A stretch of 64,000 nucleotides of DNA, taken from positions 25,877,301-25,941,300 of the forward strand of contig OX421506.1 in the NCBI GenBank assembly GCA_949126835.1. The letters run 5' to 3'. The stretch's first letter is position 1; every line of letters starts with the position of its first letter. Origin of the DNA: Anisus vortex. Taxonomy: Eukaryota; Mollusca; Gastropoda; Planorbidae. The notes below the pieces were generated by a model. The model was not told the origin of the DNA and did no database searches. It saw only the letters and a list, made by a program, of their open reading frames with translations. Below are positions 55,401-64,000 of this stretch, piece by piece. The translations under genes and the position numbers were made by a program.

Positions 55401-57990
55401 ATAGCCTACTGCCTTCAAAAATTCAGGTTAAATTTTACAATGATATTTAGTGCCAAATTAAAAACATTTCTAAGTACACTGGAAAAAATTAAGTCCCTAA
55501 CAAAACATTGACATTGCACCGTTTGCAAGTGCACTACTCATTATTATTATCTACTCATCTTATTCTTCTTCTTCACCTATATTAACTGCAAGTGAAGAAT
55601 AGGCCACTACATATTTGTTTTTATGTCTTCCTGTCTATGGCTATCTTCTCTAACTCTTTCCAGCTTTTTCCGGTCAGCTGCACATCCTTTTCTACTTCTC
55701 TCTGCCAGGTGCTCTTGGGTCTACCTCTTCATCTTACACCCTGTGGATTCCATGCAAGAGCTTATCTAGTAAAATGTCTAGTCGATTTTTTTTTAAAGTG
55801 AGGCCTATTCATTACCTTTTTTTATTTTTGGATTTCTTGCTCTATTGGAATTTTTGCTGTCCTTTTCCATACAGTTGCATTTGTATTCTTCGTAAGCAGC
55901 CATTAATCTTTTTAATCACTCGTAATGAAAATGCAAATTATATAAAAGTAGACCTAATAATAAATGGCTAATCCTATTGGAATCTACACGTGGATAAAGT
56001 TGGCATTATTAAAAATGTAATAAGACTTTAGGCATCACAAAAACAAGTTTTTTACAAATGTAAAACTCATTCAAACTAAAATGATACATAACATTAGTTA
56101 TATAGCATTCTAGAATATGCTTCTGTATATAAGCAAGTAAGTCATAAGCGAAAACTGTAGCATTTAACACAGAGCTTCACGTTCATCAGCAGGAGAGAAA
56201 TGGTACATTAAATATTTTAATTTCTTGTATGTAGACAATTTACGACAGATTCAAGCAATTATAAATAGTTATAGCTTTTATGTAGTATTTTAAAATTCAC
56301 TTTCAGTACTTTGATATTATTGATTTATATTTATTTTAAACTAAACATAATGTTTACATTACCTTTAATATCTCTATGCGCAATATTTATTGAGTGTAAG
56401 AAAAACAACCCTTGTAAAATCTGTTCTGTAGTAAAACTTGCTACAGTCTCTGACAAAGGGCCAAAATCTTTCATGTGGTCTCTTAAAGATTTCTGTTTAC
56501 ATAGAAGAAAATATTAATGGAAAAGCCGTATCCTATATTTGGCCTACATGTGCTATAGTATCTCTTAAACATGTATTATTACTGTAAGAAAATAAAGACA
56601 GTTGAACAGAACAATAAACCCAGCAGCCCGTAGTATCGACAGGGAAATAACCTGGAAACCACGTCAATACGATGTGGTGTGCCTGCTGGGAAGGTTATAG
56701 CACACATTATTCTGGGTGATTACTTTTTCAGAGATAATGTTTATTAAATAGTATTGGTCTACCACAAACTGTCAACCGGTACAGAGTTTGAAAAATTATA
56801 AACACTCAATGAAAGTGTGAATAATTTTGTCAACATTTAAAAGATGGTCTGAATTCCTTCAATTTTCAAAAATATATATTTACATGAGATATTAGTTTGT
56901 AACGGATATCATCTCTAAAATTCTAATCATCTTTTGTAACTTATTTTTTTTTGCTTAGCTGAAAAACTTATACAGATTTATTTCTAGACTAAATATTACA
57001 GGGATATATAAGAAAAGCCCACATCTTTTGTTTTACGCTGGCGAGATACATGTGTTTATTTTTAACATAAGATGCTATAATTTAAACAGTAGAATTGCAA
57101 AGTCATGATCTGTATTTATCAAAGAAATAAAAGGGATGTAGACCTTGTACTCAAATCCTCATTAAATGAGCAATATCCATTTCACTTGTTACTAAATTTC
57201 AGCCATAGACAAATTTTTGTATCGATTGAAAAATATGATAATTTTCTGCCTAATGGTATTGTTCTTAAACAAATAAATATCTTAAGCCAAATTTTTAAAA
57301 TGTACGTGTAGGATTTTATAAATTTATGATAAAATACTTCGTCTCATATGCAAAGAGAAATCAATAAATCCTGAATTGTTTCAAAATTTTCCCCAGACTG
57401 CTTGGTCCTTTCACGACTTTTATGGGTTTAAATTATGTAATTATAAAGGTCATATTATGTGTAAGATACGATAAATTGAAATGCATTCTGTTCTTTTTAC
57501 ACAATAAATTTTGAAGCTTGTACAGTATTCTTTATTGTACAAACTTCACATTTTTATTGTGTACAAAGAATAAAGTTTAGTAAAAATGTTTACCGCAGGC
57601 ATGAGTTCCAAAAATATAGACAAAGATGAATGGTCTTCTTGGCATCCATAATACTGAACTATTCTTTCATGTTGAATTTTACTCAAAATTTCAATTTCAT
57701 TTTTAAGTGCTTGTATTTCCTAAAAAATAATAGAAATTGTATAGTTTATCATTTATAATCATTTAAAATCCATCTTATTTGTGTAAAATCATGTATCAGT
57801 GTATGTAAAAGCATGTATCAGTTACGTAAAACTATACCTTGGAATTTTTCTCTCTACCTTCGCCAAATTTAACCTTTTTAAGTGCAAACAACATAGAGGA
57901 ATTTGAGTCGCAACACCTATAAACTTTTCCAAATGCACCAGTTCCAATACATTTTCCCTGTGACCATTGGGTTGGTGTCCATGACGCCAT
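40268..57990 (-). CDS. MAP3K/STE-like protein kinase with C-terminal heptad-repeat coiled coil (7 exons seen, 3' end not found)
   Basis: Exons in transcript order: 57838-57990, 57594-57719, 56363-56492, 52836-53011, 51656-51879, 51094-51150, 40268-40498. All have AG/GT borders and matching phases. Together they give a Ser/Thr kinase domain that begins at once after the start: Gly loop GTGAFGKVY, Lys in FALKKVKF, helix C EIQALKNEIEIL, HRDIK, DFG, GSPYWMAPE, DLWSVGCTVVEML. A linker and a long coiled coil follow. The motif set resembles MEKK-type (STE11) kinases, but these usually have the kinase at the C terminus. One extra base in the fourth exon breaks the frame, so it is either an assembly error or a pseudogene. 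The last exon ends in phase 1, so more coding lies to the left. Confidence 0.85.
40737..40772 (+). repeat. CT/AT microsatellite
   Basis: Consecutive CTCTCTCTCTAT, CTCTCTCTCT and ATATATAT units in the kinase intron. Confidence 0.6.
40917..41596 (+). repeat. 5' LTR of the intronic retrotransposon
   Basis: TGTCATGTATATTG ... GTGGACGTAACA, 680 bp, containing a variable CT run at about 40968-40980. Confidence 0.92.
41597..41772 (+). repeat. Primer-binding site embedded in three ~59-bp tandem repeats
   Basis: Directly after the LTR comes TTTGGTGGTCTCGCCCGG, a plausible primer site beginning TGG at 41602. The same unit (AAAATTTGGTGGTCTCG..TTTGAGTTCTACTTTTCCTG..) recurs at about 41654 and 41713 with increasing divergence. 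Confidence 0.75.
42015..43406 (+). pseudogene. Gag of the intronic retrotransposon (two nonsense codons)
   Basis: Begins MASNISSEELNAMSFAKL at 42015 with a stop at 42069, continues in the same frame, and has a second stop at 42819 (LRQ-stop-EKM). Domains: a SAP-like start (ELAESFGIEAGQARPNRNRL), an Arg/Glu-rich coiled coil around 42300-42470, capsid/SCAN-like region 42510-43010 (LPIFREEDVQDFFLLFERIA; LKNLILFEEFNDCI), and a CCHC knuckle CFNCKKEGHMKKDC near 43183. It overlaps the pol frame by about 50 bp, so pol needs a frameshift. Confidence 0.88.
43354..45858 (+). pseudogene. Pol of the intronic retrotransposon: protease-integrase-truncated RT
   Basis: One frame broken by a stop at 44860. 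Protease DTGSAVSV at 43567, with LGND near 43780. Integrase has an H2C2 finger (HDLPFAGH, CKTCHVC) and catalytic Asp at 44536, Asp at 44713 and Glu at 44821, spaced 35 residues between the last two. A GPYEI module and HINLLKPY follow. The RT N terminus comes next (IKQHPFDPIRPEHI, DSKWSTPCVMVPKADHTL, TDWYPIPRIIDKIE). At about 45845 it changes frame into KVIADTLSRVLHD, the usual last residues of gypsy RNase H. The RT palm and nearly all RNase H are therefore deleted. Confidence 0.92.
45889..47129 (+). other. 3' non-coding region and polypurine tract of the intronic element
   Basis: 1.24 kb without conserved coding, ending in GGGTGGGGGCG just before the 3' LTR. Confidence 0.75.
47130..47806 (+). 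repeat. 3' LTR of the intronic retrotransposon
   Basis: 677-bp copy of 40917-41596, followed by (AT)n of the target site. Confidence 0.92.
47807..48945. other. Intron sequence, no feature recognised
   Basis: T-rich, low-complexity DNA. A 96-codon frame at 47849-48139 is Phe/Lys-rich and shows no homology signal. Confidence 0.45.
48950..49800 (+). pseudogene. Decayed retroelement gag
   Basis: Shifted frames give a Glu/Lys-rich coiled coil (EIEREKLVGQIEAKKKK), then RLDTNYDDKAEIVEV, LARLEKLANAY and LKPEEF, resembling the start of a gypsy capsid domain, followed by multiple stops. Heavily decayed; exact borders unknown. Confidence 0.45.
49801..51090. other. Intron sequence, no feature recognised
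   Basis: AT-rich, no ORF or repeat boundary identified. Confidence 0.4.
51094..51150 (-). CDS. Kinase-gene exon 6 (start of coiled-coil linker)
   Basis: 57 nt, phase 1 at both ends: (A)YGKAKDQYNTAQQLCKEK. Acceptor TTTTATTTTTATCAAG, donor AAAG|GTATGT. The KAKD word foreshadows the repeats of exon 7. Confidence 0.7.
51656..51879 (-). CDS. Kinase exon 5 (subdomains IX-XI)
   Basis: 224 nt: (W)SVGCTVVEMLTTKPPYCDYE, then GQAIFKIHEGEHPEYVLPSG and a final SSERTSAESLLQHNFIT with the usual R..A..LL.H.F end of STE kinases. Acceptor TTTTTTAG, donor ACAG|GTATG, phase 1. Confidence 0.88.
52212..52606. mobile_element. Palindromic MITE in the kinase intron
   Basis: 395 bp with terminal inverted repeats of about 35 bp (CATAGACTATAATATGCATG...) at 52212-52246 and 52572-52606. 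Further inverted segments inside (ACAAGTTCCGTTTTATT at about 52310 and its complement at about 52520) make it foldable as one long hairpin. It is flanked by the 7-bp direct repeat CTCAGAC (52205-52211 and 52607-52613). No coding. Superfamily unresolved. Confidence 0.85.
52836..53011 (-). CDS. Kinase exon 4 (DFG to APE) with one-base frameshift
   Basis: 176 nt. In one frame it reads (A)ANILRDTLG, in the next frame NIKLTDFGVSKHVENI then GSPYWMAPEVFRGNGYGQ and NADLW. The shift lies at the run of four A (minus strand; plus 52980-52983): three A would keep one frame throughout. Both halves are perfectly conserved kinase sequence. Donor TTATG|GTAAGA splits the Trp codon of DLW, completed by exon 5. 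Confidence 0.85.
53600..53870 (+). pseudogene. Gypsy RNase H fragment
   Basis: Frames read VEDSPFGLAAILEQ, SSALTHTDT and FEHLYLHLYGCYFIVISDHK then SLERLH, matching the VDAS..GLGA..Q to TDHKPLE block of Ty3/gypsy RNase H. It sits in the intron between kinase exons 3 and 4. Confidence 0.8.
54640..55310 (+). pseudogene. LINE C-terminal fragment in kinase intron
   Basis: Reads VQRLEKVSSFKYLCSIISD, ISLYSKIRLKRSLAMAVFM, a stop, then ALEMRCLRQILNISYKDRVT, WYGHVTRSEGLAKTILQGTV and WGDDIKEWTGLSLADSQKAA, ending ITRYMA-stop and a run of AAGAAGAAGG. Same module as 24640-25345 but diverged. 5' truncated with two stops near 54868-54885. Confidence 0.87.
55590..55740 (-). pseudogene. LINE C-terminal fragment
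   Basis: The minus strand reads RPRSTWQREVEKDVQLTG, KSWKELEKIAIDRKT then a stop, the familiar GRP..TW...VEKD ... W..L...A.DR..W segment after LINE RT. Another family than the plus-strand LINE next to it. Confidence 0.65.
56363..56492 (-). CDS. Kinase exon 3 (helices D and E, HRDIK)
   Basis: 130 nt: KSLRDHMKDFGPLSETVASF then TTEQILQGLFFLHSINIAHR, ending with the catalytic loop HRDIK plus one base. Acceptor CTATGTAAACAG, donor AAAG|GTAATG, phase 1. Confidence 0.87.
57485..57572. repeat. Imperfect hairpin between kinase exons 2 and 3
   Basis: TTTACACAATAAATTTTGAAG / CTTGTACA and the complementary TGTACAAACTTCACATTTTT / ATTGTGTACAAAG form arms of about 38 bp around a short loop. Confidence 0.6.
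57594..57719 (-). CDS. Kinase exon 2 (helix C to hinge)
   Basis: 126 nt, phase 0 at both ends: EIQALKNEIEILSKIQHERI then VQYYGCQEDHSSLSIFLELM. Contains the helix C Glu and the hinge-proximal FLELMPA. Acceptor TATTATTTTTTAG, donor GCG|GTAAAC. The intron before it is only 118 bp. Confidence 0.85.
57838..57990 (-). CDS. Kinase exon 1 (start, Gly loop, catalytic Lys)
   Basis: 153 nt, 51 codons from the ATG at 57990: MASWTPTQWSQGKCIGTGAF then GKVYRCCDSN, with the ATP-anchoring Lys in FALKKVKF. It ends AAG|GTATAG in phase 0. Trp-rich start followed immediately by the Gly loop, so there is no N-terminal regulatory domain. Confidence 0.85.
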
Positions 57991-60900
57991 TTGTATAATT
58001 TGTTACATTATGACAACATTATTTCTTGGGTGAATACAAATCTATAAGAAATATTACAAAAATATTCTAATAAAAAATCATCATAATTACTTTTGTTTTT
58101 AGAGAAACAAATGATTATTTGTTTAAACAACTTCTAGCTAATAATTAACAGTGCCCATTATTTTTTATAAACTAAGCGAACCTGGAAAAATACGTAGCTT
58201 GAAGAATACAGATCATTAAATTATAATTAAAGAATTTATTTAATTTATTAACAATAGTTTTCAAAGCAAAAAATTTAATGACCTTGGTTATATTATAAAA
58301 AACTGATTTCACATCAAAAAGAATAAAATAACTACCCATTTGACATTCGTTCAATAATCTACATATTTAAATTACTTAAATAATTATAGTCTATGTTTTA
58401 ATGATATTAACTATATGTAGGCCTACCCGGTTCTTCGATAGCATTACAATATATCTCAAATTAAAAATAAATTATATACCTATTTGCTGCAAAACCTACA
58501 TAACTAATCTACTTATCAACTTATAATTGACCAGTGTTACTAGTGTAATTATTGTACATGCATTGTACATATTGTATAAGCTATACATTAATTATTCTTT
58601 TATCGAGTGGCTTTGACTGTATTATTTCATAATGAACCACACTAAAGAAGGACGACAGAAGCCCACTTTTTTCGTAGGATTTGTTCAACGATTTGTTTTT
58701 ATAGTGTCATTACTTTTAAAGTCGGCTTCATTATCACAGAAAGCATTACTTTAAATATAACAATTATTGTAAAGTCATGTTATTGTGCATTTGCACAAAG
58801 TACTTACAATTGCCGTTGTCTTAGCAAATGTTTTGTGATTTTTACAATAATTTGGTTTATAGTTTTGTTTCTATAGATTGCATTGAGTGTGTCTTCAAGC
58901 TATTTCAATACAAATATATTATAGTAACAATGATTTGAAATGTCTGTGTATGTTCGAGAGGGGTATTATGTTCAAGTTTGGGGAGATAGTAGGAAAAGGG
59001 GGATGGGCACATAGTGCAAGTGGGGAGGAGGCACTAGTAATACTACTGTAAATTATGTGAGGAGGAGATAGCTGAAGACATGAGGGGAATTAAAGGCTAA
59101 TTTTTTAATGCACTATATGAAATACTATTATTTTATTTTATTGCAAATCGTTGAAACCCTTATAATGGAAATATTCTTTTTTTATTTACATACCTAAAAA
59201 TGCAAATAGATCTATATTCATAAATATATTAGTAGACTTTTCAGTGGCGTAAAAAGTATATTGTAGAGGGAGGTGAGAGGCAACTACCCAGTGGGCACAC
59301 TACGTCGTATCGTATAATTTTGTAACAAAGAATATTGAACTTAAACGAAAATATGAATCATATTAAAATTGTGTTCATTATAATTTACTAAATAATAATT
59401 TAAAAAAAAAATGTTACAAATGCTCACTTTAAAAATAGATGCAAGAGAGTTGGATGAACGAGATTAGGGATTTGCCGCCATACCCCAGGGATACGCCTAT
59501 AAGTAGGCATATTTAATAGGCTACATGCTTTATTAGGCATATATGCGTGTCCAGTAAATCACAGTAAGCTTAGGCTTATTGATACTGATACGATAAGGTT
59601 AAAAAGAGCATAATATTATGTAATGTGTATGCTTAAAACAAAAAAATGCTACTAAAATACGAAACTTGTTTTTAAATAATATATTCTTTTATTTTTTAGT
59701 CATTATATTTTTTTAAACATAATTATAATAAGTAAGTTTACTCTCATTCCATTTAGCAGATTAATTAATGAGTGGATTTTAATATTAATATTTTATATTA
59801 TTATTTTTATGTACTACATATTATACAAGTGTTCTTTTTATTCCTACTAGCTCTTGTTTAAATTTGTAGACCTAATTCACTGAGGTCTAAATTAACATTT
59901 TCCAATACATCTTTCATCAACATTTAACTTGACACAGTTTGGATAAAAACAAAACGTATATATTTAGATCTAGCCCTAGCCTATATTATAAATATATAGG
60001 CCTAGCCTACCTTTTTGTTTTAACGTGTCCAGTATTGGACCAGTATATATGGGTAACTTTATTTTAATGATTTACTTTCCTATTTTTTGTTGTTGCTCTT
60101 TCTCTGTCATCTAGATCTAAAGTGATTAGATATTTTTTTCAAACAACAAATCAATGATTCAAAGAAAAATCGAGGCTATTGTCAGTGGCATAGACTGTCA
60201 TAGGCCTACTTCCTTCTTCAAATGTATAGGCGGCCTGAATGATGAATGCACCGGTGGTCTCTATACTCTATAGTCCGGTTTTAGATTACCTTTAGGCATT
60301 TCCAATGCGATTATTCTTTTTAACAATACAATATGGTTATAATTATTGTAGGTTTAATCATCACAAGGAATCCAAAAATGTTTCAGTAGGAACATTTAAA
60401 TATTTTCACAGTTTACCTTTAAGTAACTAATAATGGAAGAAATTAAATGATAAATAATTTGGGGAAAATCCGCAACAGGAGTATTCGTTGTTTGGAATAC
60501 TGTCTGTGAATTAAAGAATTAATTTTATTAAACATTTGAATTAGCAATTTCAAGACTTTATTACCCAAACGTAGGCCTAGTTAGCCTAGTTGGTTAATTA
60601 ATAACCCCCCCCCCCCCCCCAATTCTATTTTAAATAGGATTTGTTTTTAGATGTAAAAGTTTTTCGTAACTTGAATGTTTAGGTCATTTAGAGCGCTTCA
60701 TTTATAGTGACAATTAATGAGTCCGACTTCTAAAAATAGTATATTGCGTAAGGTTAATATACAATTAACATATTTTATAAAATGTGTTGTTTTCAGAAGA
60801 AAAAACCTTAATTAGTCTATGGATTATGTCTAAGGGCTGAAAAAAAAAATTTTAAGAGAGACCTACATTGTTTTCGTTTCCAAATGTCAAATTATTTCTC

Positions 60901-61986
60901 TCCTAAATGGCAGCTGCCATCATAGCCTATAATGGTGTGTCTCATTTATTTTCATTGTCATATATTATTATATTTAAGAGACATTTATTTTCAGTTGTTG
61001 ACACATTTTATCGAAATATTTAAAGAATACTTAGATCTATATAATAGCCTATTATTATTGTTAGGATCATACATTTTTACATAGGCCTATATAACTACTA
61101 TTATATATTTTACTAGGCTATATATTACAGTTTTCAACATTGTTTTTACAACTTATGAACTATACTAAAACATATGATCATACCCAGACATTGAGTTACT
61201 GTATGATAATAGTTTTATGTAGTAGGATAGTAGGATAGTAGCCTACTAAATAGGCCTTTCAATTTTTCAACATCGTAGGCCCTAATTTATATTATATATT
61301 GTATACCTTATTGAAATAAGTGTAGGCCTATTTAAGGCTTTTTAATTAGATATTAATCTTTTAACAATAGCTAGATCTAGTTCCACCCAAAATGATCATG
61401 TATTTTTATGTTAAGGCTAAGGGTAAGGTAGGCCCATCAAGCAAATATAGCCTAAATATAGCACTAAACATAGCAGTTATATTAGCCTACGCAAGGGCGC
61501 GTCGCTGAAACTTTTGACCTGGAGCGCTACATAGGTATGTGAGGGCCCTGTGTAGCCTATATGTAATCGAATTGATTGTGGTACTGCTTATAAGTTGATG
61601 ACAAGCTGAAAATTAACGCTATAATAATGACTTTTACTGTGTCACTTTGTGTTAAGTAATACAAAGTACTAATAATTATTAAGAAATATTCTTCTATATT
61701 GATTAAAATATTATAACTGAATTTTTTTTTTTAATAGGCCTTAGTCCTATTCATTTCGATGATGATCATTACATACACAGTTATATAAAAGGCCCCATAG
61801 GCCTACCCGCTAAATAGGTCTAATTATACTAATAGGCCTACTAAATAGACTAATAAGCTTATTATAATTTATGCCCTATAATATATTCCCACTATTCTAA
61901 TTTTTTTTTAAATATATAATCACTAGTCTAAATTTTTATAAAAATATAAAAACTTGTTGTAATTATTATAAATAGGCTTATACAGC
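57991..61986. other. Upstream region of the kinase gene; no other gene recognised
   Basis: Presumed 5' UTR and promoter side of the kinase gene; no clear TATA or initiator can be assigned. AT-rich with TAGGCCTA words and a run of 15 or more C at about 60605-60620. No ORF of interest. Confidence 0.45.
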
Positions 61987-63031
61987 CAGGGCCGGTTCGT
62001 CCATAGGCGGTTGCCTAGGGCGCAAAAAAAAATGTGTTGGGAGGGGTGCGCTTAAAATTGAGGATTTTTTTTTCTTAGGGGATTTTAAACAAAAATATAA
62101 ACTAAATTAAAGTTTATTACTTTTCACGCTACTAGAATAGACAGCCGAATTATTAGGTATTGAAAGGCGAAAAGTAGATCTATTTTATTTAAGTTGTCTT
62201 AGAAAATAGGAAAGTATGCCCTAACACTAGTGTCATGTATATTGTTTTTCCAAGAATTGGAACACGCCATGTTTATTCTCCCCCCCCCCCCCTCTTTTCT
62301 CACTACACACGATTTTGTGGGCGGGGCTTAGTCTTTCCGATCGCATGACGTTTAGTAAGAAGACGAGAGATTCTTGGTAAACTTGGTATTCGGTGTTGAT
62401 CCCAAATTCTCAGAGTTATTATAGACTCATTATTTAATAGGGAAGTTCCTATCTTTTTGTTATGAGTTTTGTAATGATACCATGATTTTCAGCCCTCCTA
62501 GTAATAGGTCTGCCACTTGCACCACTTGAATAGTATTTAATGATTTGTTTGTCTGGAAGACAGAGAGTTTCAAAATATGTTCCTCTGAAGACGCTTGGGT
62601 TTGCACTATTTTATTCTAACTGTACATAATAGATATATTGTATATATTGAACATATCACCTGAATTAAACTATCAACAACATTTATACTGAAGCTGCCTC
62701 GTCAAGTTACTATTCTATTGTGTTGTCTACAATACTATAAGATTTATCTACTACTCTAACGTCAAGGAAAGGAAACTGTTAGAACACAACTGCTGAGTTT
62801 GTGCCCAGGACTATAAGAACGGTTCGTGTAATACTGAAACATAAATAATAATAACTAAAGTTATTTCCCCTAGGACTAACGAGAATTATCAACAGGATCT
62901 ACACAGCTCTAGCCACAAGGGGATTGTGGATGTAACACTAGGCTACTCAGTTTCTCTCGGCCGAAGGCATTTTAATGAGGGCGAAGAATTTATTTTCGCC
63001 AAGGGCGTCGAAAACCCTAGAGCCGGTCCTG
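61987..63031 (+). mobile_element. hAT-type non-autonomous element interrupted by a solo LTR
   Basis: Ends CAGGGCCGGTTCGTCC and GAGCCGGTCCTG form inverted repeats. The flanks TATACAGC and TGTAGAGC agree at 6 of 8 positions, a plausible decayed 8-bp duplication. Without the LTR and one duplicated target it is about 334 bp, non-coding. The left arm is the inverse of 21270-21516. Confidence 0.8.
62231..62937 (+). repeat. Solo LTR of the intronic retrotransposon family
   Basis: 707 bp from TGTCATGTATATTG to GTGGATGTAACA, clearly homologous to 40917-41596 but older (more substitutions, a C run at 62279-62292 instead of CT, extra GTGGGCGGGGCTTAG). Flanked by CTAG on both sides. Left by LTR-LTR recombination. 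Confidence 0.9.
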
Positions 63032-63705
63032 TGTAGAGCCTTTGGCTGATGAGCCTAATGCTGCAGGTTATGCCTTAGCGCATAGAGCTTTATAACCTAT
63101 TTTATAGGCTTACTGGCTATATACTAGGCTCTATGTACAGTATTGTATTTTAAAAGTTAAAATCATAGTAGCTTGCTGTGTAGTCAGAATAGAATTATCA
63201 ACCTACTCGTAATGATAGGCCTAATCATTATTATTGTAGGAAAGTAGTAATAATAATAGGCCTACAAATGTACAATAGCATTAGGTTGGGCGCCCTTTAA
63301 GCATTAGCTGTTTAGGTTAAGATTCTAAAAGGCTGATTAGTTGTAATAATTCCAACTATAGTTTTCTATAATGTGAATCGACATTGATAATTAATTCATT
63401 ATATTATCTATAATATAAATTGGTTGTAAAAAATCAAAGACTTAAATCTAAGTAGATCTAGGCCAAGTAGCAAGTACTTATCATGGGTTACTAAGTTACT
63501 AATAGTCTAAATACCTTTCATGGTTCGCGGTATCCATTTAAATAAGTGATTTTATTAAATAAGGCAAGTGATATTTACATACGGATATTAGTCAAAGCTA
63601 GAGAGTAGTGACTACTCCCACCAAAATGTTTAATTTTAAAAATTCATACTAATATGGCACGTGATAGATAGGCCTATTTACGTTCAGCCGTTACTCAAAG
63701 TTAGA
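63032..63705. other. No gene recognised
   Basis: AT-rich spacer with TAGGCCTA words; nothing further supported. Confidence 0.4.
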
Positions 63706-63710
63706 TAGTA

Positions 63711-64000
63711 CATTCCACCACCAAAACAACGAATCCCCAACTCGGCTACTGACCATAATTGAATTTTTCTACGACAACATACATAGCACAGTATTTTTCG
63801 ATGTCGCCTCATCAGAACCATTTCCAGTGATTTTTATAGTCAAACAAGGGTGCATTATGGCACCAACACTCTTTGGTATTTTGTTTTCACTACTCTGACA
63901 TACATTGGAGAACTCTTCAAGGGTGAGAATATCCATACTAGGGCGTATGACAACTTCAATAACGTAACCTGGCTCTGCGCAAAGAGTAACGTGGAAACCT
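63711..64000 (+). pseudogene. LINE reverse transcriptase fragment, cut by window edge
   Basis: Frames read LLTIIEFFYDNIHSTVFFDV, ASSEPFPVIF, VKQGCIMAPTLFGILFSLL: the stretch from after motif A to motif B (KQGC.MAPTLF) of an endonuclease-type LINE RT. A stop follows SLL. Continues right of the window. Confidence 0.8.

Overview
This is eukaryotic nuclear DNA: AT-rich, intron-containing and packed with transposable elements. An AIG1/GIMAP-type GTPase, Rex1/Babar-like and other non-LTR elements, Ty3/gypsy elements with integrase placed before reverse transcriptase, hAT and pogo-like DNA transposons and tRNA-derived SINEs together suggest an invertebrate, most likely a mollusc and perhaps a heterobranch snail, where GIMAP expansions are known. 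The taxon is an inference. No tRNA, rRNA or CRISPR was seen.

Left part (1-13 kb): two copies of one LTR-retrotransposon family sit 263 bp apart inside the same minus-strand Rex1/Babar-like LINE. Copy 1 (1-2800) runs off the window. Copy 2 (3064-10248) is complete, with apparently identical 455-bp LTRs and a perfect 5-bp target duplication. It encodes gag-protease and an integrase ORF but no reverse transcriptase, and its integrase core carries an in-frame 600-bp deletion. Next (13.3-18.4 kb) come pieces of another LINE family; one RT gene is split by a 1725-bp hAT transposon with a perfect 8-bp target duplication. From 18.8 to 26.9 kb lie a decayed gypsy gag-PR relic, hAT debris, LINE 3' ends and a 1054-bp pogo-like element.

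Host genes are both on the minus strand. A GIMAP GTPase exon lies at 32263-33258. A multi-exon protein kinase with a heptad-repeat coiled coil spans 40268-57990. Its seven exons were reconstructed from splice signals, consistent reading phase and an ordered set of kinase motifs; no single long ORF reveals it. One exon carries a one-base frameshift between the catalytic loop and the DFG motif. The 10.6-kb last visible intron holds a 6.9-kb Gmr1-like retrotransposon (40917-47806; gag-PR-INT-RT order, with RT/RNase H mostly deleted). Other introns hold a palindromic 395-bp MITE, gypsy RNase H debris and LINE ends. The open phase of the last kinase exon, plus a candidate 31-nt microexon, raises the possibility of a kinase-coiled-coil-GIMAP fusion; this is hypothesis only.

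Right part (58-64 kb): mostly AT-rich non-coding DNA upstream of the kinase, with a hAT-like non-autonomous element that contains a solo LTR of the intronic retrotransposon family, and a LINE RT fragment at the window edge.
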